64,000 nt of DNA from Epichloe hybrida (GCA_019022495.1 JAFEKR010000013.1:682001-746000), one strand, 5' to 3'; shown: positions 1 through 13,249, numbered from the stretch's first letter. The notes: generated from the sequence alone by a model not told the origin. Numbers and translations are program-made.

Positions 1-635
1 TTTAAATTTCTTTTTTATCTAGAATTTCCTTAGATTTTTAAATAGCTATTAGGTTCTATAGCCTAGTAGTTATAGCCTCTAGCTTATAGTTACCCTTAGC
101 TATACTATTTTCTAATTAGTTAGTTATTAATTAGTTAATTAGTAGCCCTTAACTTACCTATAAATTGTGTAGTGTATTTATTATAAATTAGAGTAGAGTT
201 AAGTAAGGATAGATTATGTTTTTTTTTAGGGTTTAAGTTTACCTTAGAGCTTTAAAGAATAAGTTATAAGATAAAAGAGATATAAAGAGATAGAATAAAT
301 ATAGTTATAGAGAAAGGGGGAATTATATTAATTTATACTATAAGTAAAACTTAAATAGATTTAAGTTTAACTATAGTTATAAATTATAACTATATTTTAT
401 GTAATTATAGCTATAAAGTTTATTATAAACTTTATATTAACTTTTTAGCCCCTAAATTTATAGCTTAAAGCTTATTCCTTTTATGTTTTACCTAATACTA
501 TAGTAATTATTAAATTTAGTTATTATATATAGTACTAGCTAGGTATTACTAGTAATCTTTTTGGTTCCTTGAAAATTAGATGTATTGGCCACAGCTAATA
601 ACCCCCAAAAATATTAAAAATCAAAAAAAAAAAAA
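1..635 (+). mobile_element. LINE-like element copy 1 (3' end)
   Basis: This copy matches two others in the window, at about 61050-61537 and at 3771-4077. It ends in an A-rich tail (about 616-635). The 3771-4077 copy is a 5'-truncated insertion with a 14-bp target duplication and the same A-rich 3' end, so the family behaves like a non-LTR retrotransposon (LINE or SINE) read on the plus strand. No coding domain is recognisable, so only a 3' untranslated part may be present. This copy is strongly RIP-decayed: nearly every CpA/TpG seen in the 3771-4077 copy is TpA here. The left end lies outside the window. It could instead be another short retroposed family; the class is inferred from the tail and the duplication, not from a protein. 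Confidence 0.55.
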
Positions 636-1379
636 CAAATAGTCCCTTACTATACCTTAAAACTATAGTATTTCCTTTATAAGAGTTAACTATTCTTATT
701 TTCCTATAAGAAATAAGCTAACCTTTATTAAAGTAACTATATAATCTTAATAAGTTTAATAATAATAAAAGTATTAAGTATAATACTAAGGAGTATAATA
801 TTCTTAATATTAAGCTCTTAACTTATAAAAGAAAGTATAAAATACTAGGTATTATATAAGAATAGTTAAGCTATAGTTTTAAGTTTATACTAAAAGGAAA
901 ACCTCTTTAATACTTCTTAAAAAACCTTTTAAGCTAAGGAAACCCTTAAAATCTCCTAACTCTTATTTATAAGATTAAGCAAATATTTAAGATAGATAAT
1001 ATATACTAGAAAAACTATCTATTATAAGGAAAATTATAATTACTTACTATTATCTAAGAAAACCCTAATAAATTAAAGATTAAGTACTTTAAAGACTTTA
1101 TAATAAAGCTTTTAAATATCTAAAGGGTAAATCCTTATAAATCCTAGTTAGAATTAGACCTTTATTATTAGATTCTAAATACCTATAAAGAAATCCTACA
1201 ATATAAGGCTTATATTATTAATTCTTCTATTAACCTGTAATACTTTTATAAATAAATAAGAATATTAATTAGTCAATCTAAAGCTTTAATTAATTAATAG
1301 TAATTCCTTATAAAAGCTAATACTAAGAAATACTTTTAAACTAACTATAAATATAATAGCAAGGGTAAGGAAGCCTAAT
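636..1379. other. Unassigned RIP-decayed segment, left part
   Basis: This stretch has no open frame and no recognised domain. It continues at 8312-8720 once G1 is removed (duplicated CTAAT at 1375-1379 and 8307-8311). One plus frame across the junction is rather open, with stops mainly where Gln or Trp could have been, and Lys/Leu-rich. It may be the remains of another transposon gene, but nothing assigns it to a family. Confidence 0.4.
1375..1379. repeat. Target-site duplication of G1 (left)
   Basis: CTAAT lies directly before the TGTGAGG start of the G1 LTR. The same five bases follow the right LTR at 8307-8311. Confidence 0.9.
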
Positions 1380-1580
1380 TGTGAGGCCTACCTATAACAC
1401 TAGTGCGCTAGCGCACCACCTAGCAGGCACACTACGCCCTAGGGCTAGGTTTACGTAATACTAGTAAGCTACTAGCTATAAGCTAGTAACTTATATATAT
1501 AATATACTTAGACCTAGTAAGCTTTAGTTAATATATAAGCGCCGCTTATATCTCTTACCTAGCTATCCTTTATTTTTATA
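1380..1580 (+). repeat. G1 left (5') LTR
   Basis: This 201-bp LTR is the same length as the right copy at 8106-8306. The outer (left) half keeps CpG and CpA sites such as the GCGCTAGCGC block near 1407. The inner end is fully AT-converted (CTCACA reads TTTATA). Confidence 0.92.
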
Positions 1581-3756
1581 ATTCTAAAGCTTCTTTTACT
1601 AATTACCTAAGAGTAATATAAGGGGAAAAACTACTTAATTTACTAAAGTAATACTATATATTCCCTAGGACTTACTAAATAAGGGTAATACTATAGCTAG
1701 TAATATACTATATTTTATAAAATTTTTATCTAAGACTAAACCCTTTATTATAAGAGTAAAAAAGATGGTAATTTAAGAATAAATTACTTATTTAAAATAA
1801 CTTAAAGAACTATAAGAATAGAAATAAAAACTTACTAACTTACTATAACTTTATAAGGAGGGAAAGCTAATAAAAAAGGGTTAAAAAGCTAGTATATCCT
1901 TAAGTTTTAGTAATTAAGAAGTTAAGGTTTAAAATATTATAAAACTCTAATACCTTATAAACTTATAAAAGTATAAGATATAGCTAAATAACCTTAACTA
2001 TACCTTTAAGAGAGTAAAGAAAAAGTATTATTATAATAACTAAAAAATTCTCTTTTTACTTAACCATATATATATAAACTATTAGGCTAGATAGGACTAA
2101 TATATTAGAGAATAACTAGCTAATAGCTATAATTACCCTAAGAATAACTAGGATAAGTTCTAGGAATAGACCCTTATATTACTTAAGGACTTTATAAGCT
2201 ATAATATATAAATAACTATATAACTAGAGAATATAAAGTAAAAGGAGGGTTAAAGTCTTATTAAGTTTAGTATTTATTTAGATTTACTAAAGAAATACTT
2301 AAAGTAAGCTTTAAAGAAAACCTATACCCTTATATTCTTTATAAAGTTAATTTCTAACTTATAAGATTATATTAACTAATATATAAATATTACTAAGCTA
2401 ATATAAGAAAATATTATATAACTTACTTAGTAATTCTAGGAGGCTATATTAAAGAATAAGTAAAAGCTAAATAACTTAGAAAAGAAAGGCTTATATAAAA
2501 TAGCTTAATACTAATAATATAATTCCTTATAAGGGTATTAGCTAAATAAAAACTAAAGAGATAAGGATAAGGATAAGAAAAAAACCCTAGTTACTTACCT
2601 AAATAATAATAAACTATAAGGAAAAAAGTAATACTATAATTATAGTAATATAAAGTATTTTTTTTATAATTATAATAAGCTAAGGAAAGACTAGTAAAAA
2701 GGCTAGGGAAACTCTTAGAGATAAAAGTAAATACCCTTACCTTTACCTTAAATACTAGGGTACTAGTAAAATACTAATTTTATATACTAGTTACTATTTA
2801 TAAGTATAAAAACATTAAAATAGTAGTAAATCTTAATAGTTATACTAAGATTAAGATTATTAGTACCTAATTTATATAGACTTATAAGCTTAATTAAGCT
2901 AAGGCTATAGTACTTATCTTAAAGGTAGTAAGGGCTCTTATAGTCCCTTAATATAGTATTTATAAGGTACTTATTATAATTAAAGACTTATAAGGCAAAA
3001 AGAAAGACCTTAAGTTATTATATATAGCTATTAATAAGAATCTAAGAGTAAAGGAAAGCCCTATATTAATTAGAATATATATACTTATAGAAAAATATAT
3101 ATATCTTTACTTATACTTATAAGAATAGTAGTTTAAAAAGAGAAAGATAGCTTTTTTACTACTAACTTCCTATAAGTTTATAAAAGTAATATATAATAAG
3201 ATAATAATATATACTATTATAAGTATTATAAAAGATAAGTTTATTTCCCTTAAAGATAAAGAGAAAGCAAAAGTATATAAAACTATAAAAAATATCCTAA
3301 AGAAACTATAAGAGTTTAAAGATATATTTATATTAAATAAAGTAAGAAGTCTTTTATTAAAGAAGTTAACTAACTATATAATTAATCTTATACTAGGAGC
3401 TATACCCTTATATAAACTAATTTACTCTTTTTTCTAAAGTAAACTTAGAGAGCTCTAGGAATATATTAATAATAACCTAAAGAAAAGCTATATAAAACCC
3501 TTAAAAAGCTTAGTAAGTATACTTATTTTATTTATACTAAAGAAAGATAAAATACTTTAGCTATATATTAACTATTAGGGACTTAATAAGGTAATATAAA
3601 ATAATTACTATACTCTTCCCTTAATTTTAAAGATTCTTATTTAATACTAAGAGGCTTATTTCTTTTTAAAGATTAATATTAAGAATATATACTACTAGAT
3701 TTATATTAAAGAGAGTAATAAGTAAAAGATAGCTTTTTATATATATTATAAGCACT

Positions 3757-3770
3757 ATAAGTACCTTATA
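3757..3770. repeat. 14-bp target duplication of the LINE-like insertion (left)
   Basis: ATAAGTACCTTATA lies immediately before the insertion and is repeated exactly at 4078-4091. It falls in G1 RT coding sequence (the TYR-x-x-Y-L strand). Confidence 0.92.
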
Positions 3771-4077
3771 AGGGGAATCACGTCAATTTATGCTATGAGT
3801 AAAACTCGAATGGATTTGAGTTTAACTGCGGTCGCGAATTATAACTGTATCTTACGCAATTATAGCCACAAAGTTTGTTATAAACTTTATATTAACTTTT
3901 TAGCCCCTAAATTTGTGGCTTAAAGCTTATTTCTTTTATGTTTTACCTAACACTACGGTGATTATTAAATTTAGTTGTTATATATAGCACTAGCTAGGTA
4001 TTACTAGTAATTTTTTTAGTTCCTTGAAAATTAGATGCATTAGCCACAGCCAATAACCCCAAAAAAATTAAAAATCA
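3771..4077 (+). mobile_element. LINE-like insertion in G1, 5'-truncated, little RIP
   Basis: This 307-bp insert is bounded by an exact 14-bp duplication and ends in an A-rich 3' tail. It matches the 3' parts of the copies at 1-635 and about 61050-61537. A long variable duplication, 5' truncation and an A-rich end are typical of target-primed reverse transcription by a non-LTR retrotransposon. It keeps many CpA, TpG and CpG sites in its 5' two thirds (for example CACGTCAA and GCGGTCGCG), unlike the surrounding G1. This fits insertion after the main RIP events or escape because of its short length. It includes an imperfect palindrome near 3792-3813 (AAACTCGAAT / ATTTGAGTTT). Confidence 0.8.
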
Positions 4078-6799
4078 ATAAGTACCTTATAATACCTTTT
4101 AAGTTAACTAATACTCTAGTTACTTTTTAAAGCTATATTTATAAGGTACTTTATAGGCTAGTTAATACTATTTATATAGTATATTTAAATAATATCTTAA
4201 CTTTCTTTAAGATAAAAGAGAAGTATACTAAATATATTAAGTAAGTCTTAAAGTATATAAGGTTAGTAAAGTTATATATAAAACTCGTTAAGTACTTTTT
4301 TTATAAGAAGTTAGTAAAATTCCTAGGGTTTATTCTCTTTATTAATAGAATATTAATAAATACTTACTAAGTTAATATAATTAGAGAATAAAAAAAGCTT
4401 ATAAGTTTTAAGAATATATAGTTATTCCTTAGATTTTATAACTTTTATTAATAGTTTATTTATAAATACTTTAGGATTATAATACCTTTTTATATACTAA
4501 TAAAAAGTAGTTAAAATAGTATTTAAACTAAGAGATTTATATTTAAAAAAAAGGAGTAGTTAGTATTTAACTAGCTAAAAGATACCTTTTAGTAAGTGCC
4601 TTTACTTTAATAATATAACCTAAGTTAAGTAGTATATATTAAGATAAATACCTTAATTTTTATAATAATAAGAATTCTATCTTAGTAAGATAATAAGGGC
4701 TATTAGTATTTAATAGCTTTTTAGTTAAGGAAGTTTATAAATACTAAATATAACTATAGTATAGCTAACTAAGAGTTACTTACTATAGTAAAGTTATTTA
4801 AATACTAGTAATACTATATTAAAGGTATAAAAATACTTATAAAGGTTTTATTAAACTATTATAACTTATAAACCTTTATAAGGTAGTAAAAGCTAAATAG
4901 AAAATAAGTATAATAGTGTATATTTCTTTACTTTTTCTATTTTATAATTAAGTATAAACTAGGGAAAAGTAACCTTATAAATATACTATTAAGAAAGTTT
5001 ATTTATAAAGATAAACCTATATTAAATAAGGTACTTTTACTAAAGCTTTAAAAGAAAATAATAAATATTTATATAGTAAAAGAAAAAGTACTAATATATT
5101 AAAGAAGTTATAGTATAATATTAGTCTTAGAACTTACTAAGGTAAGAGTAACCTAAGTAAAAGGCTAGTTAGCTACTATAAATCTAGTAATAAGTTAGCT
5201 AAATAAAAGTAATTTTAAGGAGAAAGTAGTATATATTTAAGATATTAGTATAATATAAGTAATTTAAGGGGCTATTATATTACTAAATCCTTACTAATTT
5301 ATAGTAAATAAACTATTAGTATAATTATTATAAAAGGTATAGGATTAAGATTTAGATTTATAAAAGTATAAAAGTAAGGTTAACTCCTATATAAAAGAGA
5401 GGGAAAATGCTAGTTTATAGTTATATAGTATAAGAGGTTTTTTAATATATAAAGACTAGGTAGTTATTTTCTAGGAGCTTATTTTATAATAAAAGCTTTT
5501 ATAACTATACTATAATAATTTACTAATAAGTTACTTTAGGACTAAATATACTTTTAAGCTACTAAAATATTACTATTAGTAACTAGTAATAAGTAAAGCT
5601 ATTTTAGACTATATATCTAGCTATAGAGTATATACTAGTAAGTAATAGCTAGAAGGTATTACTTATATAAAAGCCTTAAATTATTACTAATACTAAGGTA
5701 ACTATAAGTAAAAATCTTAATAAACTTTATTATAGAATTACTACTAGTATAGCTATATAAGTAAGAAACTAATATAATCCTAGTAATTATAAACTAATTT
5801 ACTAAGTACTTTATCTTCCTTCCTATAAAGACTATAATTAATATAATTAAATTAGTAAAGTTATTTTATAAGGAAATTAAGCTATAATTTAAAGTACTAG
5901 AGAGTATTATATCTAATAAAGGGTTAGTATTTATAAGCTAATTCTAGTTAGAGATATATTACTAGTTATATATAAAGTAAAGGCTTTTAATAGTATTTTA
6001 CCCCTAAACTAATAAGTAAATAAAGAGAATAAATTAAGTACTTAAATATTACTTATAATATTTTATTAAAGAAAACTAATAGCTATAGCTAAAGCTATTT
6101 CTAATAGCCTAATTTATATATAATAATACTATTAATAAAATAATACTATTAATAAAATAATAAGCTACTTCCTTAACTATACTTTTATAAGCTATTTACT
6201 TAAATTTTACCTAGCTCTTAAGGGTAAGAGTAAGGAGAGAGAGGTTTTAAAAGCTTATATATATATTTAAAAGCTATATAAGATTAAGGAAAAACTAGTA
6301 TATAACTAAGTAAGGGCTACTAAAGTATAAGTAAAGTACTATAACTAAAGATATTAGCTAATAACCTTAAAAAAAGAAAACTTAGTATTACTATTAGTAA
6401 AGAATATTAGGCTTAAGAATATAAAATAAAAGCTAAATCTAAGATTTATTAAGCTATTTAAAATACTTAATACTATAAGTAAATAGGTATATTAACTAGT
6501 ATTACCTAATAAGTATAGTTAACTATATAATATATTTTATATTAGCTTATTAAAGCTATAGAATTACTAGGAAAATACCTTAGATAGGAATATACTAATA
6601 CTTAACCTTAAAGATAATAATAATAAGTTTAAAGTTAAAGAAGTTAAGAATTATAAGAAAATATATAAAGGTAATAAATACTTAGTAAAATAAAAAGGCT
6701 AGCTAAGTAAATATAACTAGTAAGTAATAGTAAAAGATATAGAAAGTGCTTAATAAATAATTTAAGCTTTCTATTAAAATAAAATAAGTAAGAAGTATA

Positions 6800-8105
6800 G
6801 TAAGATATAAGTAATTTATAAGTAATAAGAAATAAGGTAATTATAAAAAAGGCCTAGCCTTATTAGCTATTATTATAATTTAATTAAAAACCTTATTAGA
6901 CTATTTACTAAATAATAAAGGAAAATATACTTAAAGAAAGCTAAGTTTTATAGGAAACCTATAGATTATAGTGCTTATATAAGATAATACCTTACTATTT
7001 TAAATAAAATACTTAGTATTATTCTTATTCTTAGTAATTACTTACTATATTATAAGGTAATACTAGTGTTTTACTATAGTTTAGGGAATATACCCTAGAT
7101 TAGAGAACTATAATTATAAGATTATTTATATATTCTAAATAGTAAGATATTCCTAATAATCATCCTATAAATTATTAGTAAATAGGTAATAAAAGGGGGA
7201 TAAATAAGGTAAGTAAATCTTATAATTCTTAGAGTAAGAGTAAGATATATAGTAACTAAAAGTTATTAATATAAAATAATATACTACTAGTAAGTAGTAA
7301 AAGTAAACTATACTTAATTATAAGTAAAAGGCTAGTAAATAAAGGAGAAAATAATATACTTATTATATCTTTATAGTACTAGTTGAACTAAATATAATTT
7401 AGTAAGCTATATTTATATAATTAAAGGTAAGTATAAGAGATAGTATATACTTAGTAAAATAGAAGTAAGTCTTCTCTAGAAAGATAAGGCCTTTTACTAT
7501 AATACTAGTATTCTTAGTATTTATAAGAGTTTAGATTTAATTTAAAATAGTAAGAAAATTAGTAAAATTACTCTTTATTATTACTATTACTTATAAACAA
7601 ATAGTTAGTAATAAGAAAGTAAAATATAAGGGAGAAGAAGCTAACTTACCCCCTTATAAGTATTACTATAGTAAATATATTAAATATAATATTTTATAAG
7701 CTTAGTATATTTATTATTAATAATTAAAACATAAGGGAATTAATAGTTAATCTAAGGTAAGGTAAGCTTAGCTAAAGGGCTTCTTTTAAACTTAGAGTAG
7801 CTTATATATAAATAATATATATAGCTATAGTTTTTTAAGTAAATAGACTTATTTTCTATAGTAAAAAGCTTAGGAATAATAAAGGTAATAGTATAAGGAA
7901 ACTAAAGGTATAATAAAATCTAGAAAGGTAATTCTTAAAGTTAAGAGAGAAAAAAGTATATAATATAGTAGGAAGCTATAAGTAATTTAAAGATAAAGAT
8001 AAGCTACTAGTTATTATTATTTTAATATTAACTACTACCTAGTAAGTAACTATATACTAGCTAGTAAAGGCTATTTAAAAGCCTAGCTATAAGTAAGGGA
8101 ATAAT
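6800..8105 (+). other. G1 3' non-coding part and polypurine tract
   Basis: About 1.3 kb lies between the chromodomain and the right LTR. No domain is visible. A purine-rich run with GGGAA ends just before 8106 and is the likely polypurine tract. The matching place in G2 (reverse strand, just right of 13451) reads AAAAGTAAGGGGGTAATT. Confidence 0.6.
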
Positions 8106-8306
8106 TATAAGGCTTACTTATAATACTAGTATACTAGCATATTACCTAGTAAGTATACTATGCCCTAGGGCTAGGTTTACGTAATACTAGCAAGATACTA
8201 GCTATAAGCTAGTAACTTGCACGCATAACACACTTAGACCTAGCAAGCTTTAGTTAATATACAAGCGCCCCTTATACCTCTTGCCTAGCTATCCTTTATT
8301 CTCACA
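8106..8306 (+). repeat. G1 right (3') LTR
   Basis: This 201-bp partner of 1380-1580 is followed by the duplicated CTAAT (8307-8311). The inner left end is AT-converted (TGTGAGG reads TATAAGG). The outer right half keeps CpA/CpG sites such as TTGCACGCATAACACAC and the terminal CTCACA. Confidence 0.92.
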
Positions 8307-8311
8307 CTAAT

Positions 8312-8720
8312 ATAGTAATTTAAATTAAAGAGCAAGCCTCCTTACTTAAAAAAGTATTATATATATAGTAAAGGAAGTTATTAGTTAACTAAGCACTTAA
8401 ATAAGGACTAGAAGAAAGTATTCTAATACTTTAAGAATTACTTTTATATAAACTTAATAGCTTCTTTATATATAAGACTACTTATAATAGCTATAGAATT
8501 ACTAAGATTCTTACTAATAAAGTAATAACTTATACCTTAGCTAAGAAAAATTTATTTAATTTTTAAAAACTAAATAAAGTATTAAGTATATTTATATTTA
8601 AAGAATAATATTTATCTAAAACCTTTAAAAGTATTATAGCTAACATAAGTACTATAGGATATTTATTAGTAAGCTACTTTTAGTTCTTAGCTTTATAAAG
8701 TATAATACTAATTTTTGAAA
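8312..8720. other. Unassigned RIP-decayed segment, right part
   Basis: Continuation of 636-1379 on the other side of G1, ending where the C2 LTR begins (TGTAAGGAG at 8721). No recognisable protein or repeat was found. Confidence 0.4.
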
Positions 8721-8734
8721 TGTAAGGAGCTAGT

Positions 8735-9001
8735 TGTTACAACTGTGGTAGGGGAGATATAAACGGAGTAAAGGCTAAGGTTCTTAGTTATAGCTAGAGA
8801 GCTACTACTTAGGGGTAGGTGCATAAAGGTCTTAAACTCTAACCTCTTATATCTCTTATAGGTAGTCTTTATCTAAATACCCTACTATATATATATAGCT
8901 ATCTTATAGCTACTTAGTTATCCACAAAACCTAAGGCTTATCTAAGGGCTCTATTATATAACTATCCTATCTATAGCCCCTTAGCCTTTATGCTCCTAAT
9001 A
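8735..9001 (-). repeat. S 3' LTR
   Basis: This 267-bp LTR is the same length as the copies at 47872-48138 and 56465-56731. The outer (left) end TGTTACAACTGTGG is well preserved. The inner end reads CTAATA where the other copies have CTAACA or CTGACA. Confidence 0.92.
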
Positions 9002-9014
9002 TACTACCCCCCTA
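9002..9014 (-). other. S polypurine tract
   Basis: On the minus strand AGGGGGGTAGTA stands directly before the 3' LTR (TATTAGGAG). This primes plus-strand synthesis and fixes the element orientation as minus. Confidence 0.75.
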
Positions 9015-10980
9015 ATATATAATTATCCTTAATTAAAAAGAGTTACTTAGCTAGTGTGTGTATACTATATATAACCTATGTAATGCCTATATTACTAGCT
9101 ATACTATTAGTACGTAGTATTATATTTACTTTAAATAATAAGATAAATATTAAAAAGTCCTAGGTAATCCTTCTTATAACCTTTAGATTATAAATAGCTA
9201 CACACTTATTACTTTATTACCTCTAATATATATGCCTTTATCTAGTAAGTTATTAGCACTAAGTAAACAAACTACTTATATTAAATTTTATAATTAGGTT
9301 AAATAGATAAGGTAATACGCGCTATTTAAAACAAATAACTTCTTATCTAATATTAGGGATATTATATTAATCTTACTAGGAGTTTATAGCTAGTGTGTGT
9401 ATATACTAGTAATAGCTATAACTATAAATATTATAATTCCTAGATTAGCTATATATAGCGCGTAAATTACTTAGGGGTCCTAGGCTAATATAAAAGAGGC
9501 TTACTTTCCCTTACTTCTATATACTTTTCTTCCCTTTATATCCTCCTTTAGTATTATAAGTTACCCTTACCTATAAGCTAGTAGCTTTATAGTTTCTCTT
9601 ATAGTAGTTACTAATATCCTATAGTATTACTTTATTATTTATATTTACCTTTATTTAAAATATCTAAATCCTTTTAAATACTAAAAGGTTAGTTACTTAT
9701 TTTTTACTTATAAGTTTTTTATAGTATATTATTACTAACTTACTAGTAGTTAATAATATCTTTAATATAAGCTACTACTTTACTACTACTACCTCTCTTT
9801 AGTAAGAAGAATTTCTTAATATTTTCTTTAAAGTCTCCTAGTAAGAAGTATATAGCTTTAAAAATCTTAATATAAGTATAATATCTTTACCTCCTAGCGC
9901 TTATCTTACTAACTTATAGCTAGTAGTGCTAGTAGAATAAAGATTCCTTATATTTACTATGTATAGTAAGTTATAATATAAGCTATTATACCTAAAGATA
10001 GTAATAGTATAAAGCTATAATATATTATTAAGGGTAAATCTATCCTAACCTAATATACTAATTCTCTAAGTATAACTTTACTACTATCTTATTATATATT
10101 ACTCCTAACTTACGTAAATAACTTAATAAAATACGCCTATTATACACATAATAATAAGAACTACGCTAGGGTTTATCCTCCCTTTCTTACTACTAATATA
10201 TATACTAATATACTACTAGTGTCCTACTTAGTTTACTTAGTTATACTATATACTCTTTAAGTATATTAATACTTATAGTAATCCTAAAGATAATCTATAC
10301 TTTCTTAATAATATATATATCTCTTATTTTTATAACTTAGTTACTACTAATATACTACTAGTGTCTAATATATATAAAGTGTAAACTTTATAATACACTC
10401 CTAATTACTAAAAATGCTAATAAGTATAGTTAGGTAAGGCAAGTATAACTTATAGTAAAAGTTATATATAAGGCTAATACTAATAAATAAGTTACTATAT
10501 TACTACTTAATAATACTATTAATCTAGAAGTCTAAATTAATATTTCTAATAGCTTATATTTTATTATATAAAACCTTTTATTTGTATATATTTCCACGCT
10601 CTAGCTTATAGCTTTACTAACTTACTAGTAGCTTACTACTAATATATTTATGCTTCTTACTTATATTAGGCTACTAGACCTCCCTAGTAAGCTTTATACG
10701 TATATATATAAGGAGGGGGATTTCTCTAATAATAAGGATAAATCCTTTACCCTTATTAGTATAAGTAAGAATACTAGGGACTAGGCAGGCAATGTATTAA
10801 TAGAATAATTAGTGTAAAGTAGCTATAAGTTAGGTTTCTAAGAATTTATCTAGATTTTTTTTATATATTACTACTACTATCTAAACTTTACTAAATATAA
10901 CTCTATATTTATAAACTAGCTACTTAGTTACTACTTATAATCCTTAATAATATTTATTATAATAAAATCTCTTTTCTTTA
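9015..10980 (-). other. S 3' region without recognised coding domain
   Basis: About 2 kb lies between the chromodomain and the 3' LTR of S. No domain was recognised. The phrase ACTAATATACTACTAGTGTC occurs twice (near 10206 and 10346), a short degenerate repeat about 140 bp apart. Long for a 3' UTR but otherwise featureless. Confidence 0.5.
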
Positions 10981-12831
10981 CTTATAAATTCTCTAAAGCA
11001 TTATAGCCTTTCTATTTAACTAAGTATTTCTAATATCTCCTATTATAGTAATATAATATAATTCTTTTAACTTTAAACTCTTACTTATTATTTATAATAT
11101 TTTCTCGTAGTAAGGACATATCTTTTACGCTAGATAAGTCCCTTATAAATAGCTTAAGATTAGTAATATTAAAAATATTATATAAATGCGTTCTAAGTGG
11201 TAGCTTTAATTAATATGCTAATTTATAAGTACTAATTACCTTTTTGATTTTATAAGGGCCTAGATACTTTACACTTAGCTTCTTACTAGGTTACTATAAG
11301 TTAATATTTTTTATAGATAATAAAATATAATTACTTACTTTAAACTTTATTAGGGTTTGCTTCTTATTATAGTGTTTTATATACTAGGCCTATAAGTTAC
11401 TTAGAAGCTACTTAATTACTATATATCTATCTCTTAGCATAGTAGTATAAGTCTTTACCTAGTTATTTACTATAAGGATATTTATAACTACTTACTATAG
11501 TCCCCTAGGGTTATAGCCTTATAAGACCTTAGCTAGGGTATAGCTATAAGTTAAATAGACGCTTATGTTATACGCAAACTATACTATTAAAAGATTATTA
11601 GCCTAATTAGTCTAATTAAAGCAAGCAAAGGCTCTTAAATAATGCTTTAAAACTTAGTTTAAACATTCTATCTAACTATTTATCTATAGGTAAAACGTAA
11701 TACTTAGTTACTACTTAGTTATAATAAGATAGTAAAAGATTATCTAAAACCCGCTAGTAAAAGTTAAACTATAGTCTATAATAATACCTTCTAAGGCAAT
11801 ATAATCCCTAAAAATATACCCTAGGAATATAGTAGCTAACCTATTACTAGTTATCCGCGTTAAAACAGGGATATAAATACTATATTTTATAAAATAGTCT
11901 ATAATAACTAAGATTATATTATAAGTCTAATTTATATCTTTTATAGGTAGTAGCCCTATAATAAAATCTATTAATAATTCTTAAAAAGGCTAATTAAGCA
12001 CTAGTAGTATAGCTAGCTTACCATAAGGTTTATAGTGCCTTAGCTTTAAAGTCTAATAGCTTACGCAAGTTTATATATATAACTTAGTATTTTTCTTTAT
12101 TATTAGCTAGTAATACTAACTTATAATCTAATAGAGGGTCTTACTAACTCCCTAGTAGCCTACTACTAAGTTATTATAAGTAAGTAACAAAATTTCCTTT
12201 CTTATACTTACTAAAATAAAAACTTTATTTAGAAACATTAATAGCTTAGAAAGCCTAATAGACTATATCTATAATGCTTTAAGGTTACTACTTTTAAGTA
12301 GCTTCTTATAACCTATAGTAAAGTTATTACCTTACTATACTTAAAATAATATAACTTAAATTAAAGTCTTTAATTCTACGTACATAGGACACGCGTTATA
12401 TATAAACTTAAAAAAGGTTTACTAGACTACCTATATTCTTACTATAATACTACTATAAGTAGCTAGCTTATAGTATGCTTTTAAACTTATAAATAAATTA
12501 TAGCTAAGTAGTATTTTAAGGGGGCGCTTACACTACTTACTAACTACTAACCTAGCTAAACTCCTAACCTATAGGCTTACTAGACTTACAGAAATATTAA
12601 TAAATATAGATAAGGCATAACCTTACTACTTATAATTAGCAAACCTAGTTAGCGTACTACTTATAGGCTTTATAAGACTATTAGGTTCCTTAATAATATA
12701 ATTAAGTTATATCTTCTTAAAACCCTAAAGGCTAGTATAGCCCTTATAGTGTTTTTATAATAAACTATTAGCTATACTAAGTAACGTAATCTTAAAACCT
12801 ATAACACCACTATTACTTATATAGTATTCTT
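10981..12831 (-). pseudogene. S pol, 3' half (integrase and chromodomain), decayed
   Basis: Read on the minus strand, this is the continuation of 44431-47871 after removal of L. A chromodomain is visible at about 10988-11060, with the KYLVK-KGY core followed by an acidic/amide stretch. Just upstream (about 11060-11290) is the Ty3 integrase C-terminal motif, KYLGPYKI followed by YKL..LP...HLYNIFNI, the decayed GPY/F module and HPVFHVS-like strand. Integrase core sequence occupies the region up to the L insertion. Stops of RIP type are frequent. A chromodomain at the integrase C terminus is known in chromoviruses to direct insertion to heterochromatin, which fits a nest like this one. Confidence 0.8.
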
Positions 12832-12836
12832 ACTAC
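12832..12836. repeat. Target-site duplication of L (left)
   Basis: ACTAC precedes the L LTR and is repeated at 44426-44430. It lies within S pol. Confidence 0.85.
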
Positions 12837-13249
12837 TGTGTGCCGTAAGATGCGCGCCCAAAAACGCAATCACGATGACAAGTGCTAGGGTTCAGGGATG
12901 GGAGTATCACAACAAGGAATAACAATATTAGTCATCTAGGTAATAGGATTATTTAATCTATAAAGGGACTGCTTATAGACAGACTCTTTAATAGCAATTT
13001 ACGCACCCTACGAGATTCTTAAGATTACCCTAAGTTTGCTTTACCTAAGATTATACCTATATTTACTATAAGATAAATTAAGAAAATACCTTCCCTTATT
13101 TATTTAAGACATTACTTCTCATCTAACAGACTATTTGATCTTAGATATCTCTGCATAACAAGATAGTCCTTACTATTATTATAATTAATACCGTTAAGTT
13201 AATTAACCCCTCTATTATGTGTAGGCTCTAGAGCTACTCGCGATCATAG
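12837..13249 (+). repeat. L 5' LTR, first part (split by G2)
   Basis: These are the first 413 bases of the 455-bp LTR. It resumes at 21945-21986 after G2. The outer end is among the best preserved sequence in the window (GATGCGCGCCCAAAAACGC near 12850), while the same positions in the right LTR at 43983 are RIP-converted. Confidence 0.88.

Larger units (their letters stand above)
1620..6800 (+). pseudogene. G1 gag-pol (decayed), interrupted at 3757-4091
   Basis: Decayed polyprotein gene of a chromovirus. A CCHC zinc knuckle lies at 2632-2673, with its Cys and His codons now TAT/TAC (Tyr), the RIP product of TGT and CAC. Ty3 RT motifs follow: GLNKV with PLI near 3580-3650, and the strand carrying KDAYY/RI/KEG (here KNIYY, YIKES) near 3680-3720. 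After the LINE-like insertion comes the MPFGLTNAP-equivalent at about 4094 and the catalytic box at 4182-4193, reading Tyr-Leu-Asn-Asn instead of YLDD. RNase H follows at about 4430-5000 and integrase at about 5400-6550. A chromodomain at 6670-6760 still shows the KYLVK-KG core. No protease motif was confidently read. The gene cannot encode protein: in-frame stops occur every few codons. Confidence 0.88.
1380..8306 (+). mobile_element. G1: Ty3/gypsy chromovirus retrotransposon, RIP-inactivated
   Basis: This is a complete LTR element with 201-bp LTRs at both ends (TGTGAG...CTCACA type) and a 5-bp target duplication CTAAT. Gag zinc knuckle, Ty3-type reverse transcriptase, integrase and a C-terminal chromodomain follow in that order on the plus strand, which is the chromovirus arrangement. 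A 307-bp LINE-like insertion sits in the RT region. Without that insertion and its 14-bp duplication the element is 6606 bp, against 6601 bp for G2, its relative at 13250-21939. All frames are destroyed by stops of the CAA/CAG/TGG to TAA/TAG kind. Confidence 0.93.
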
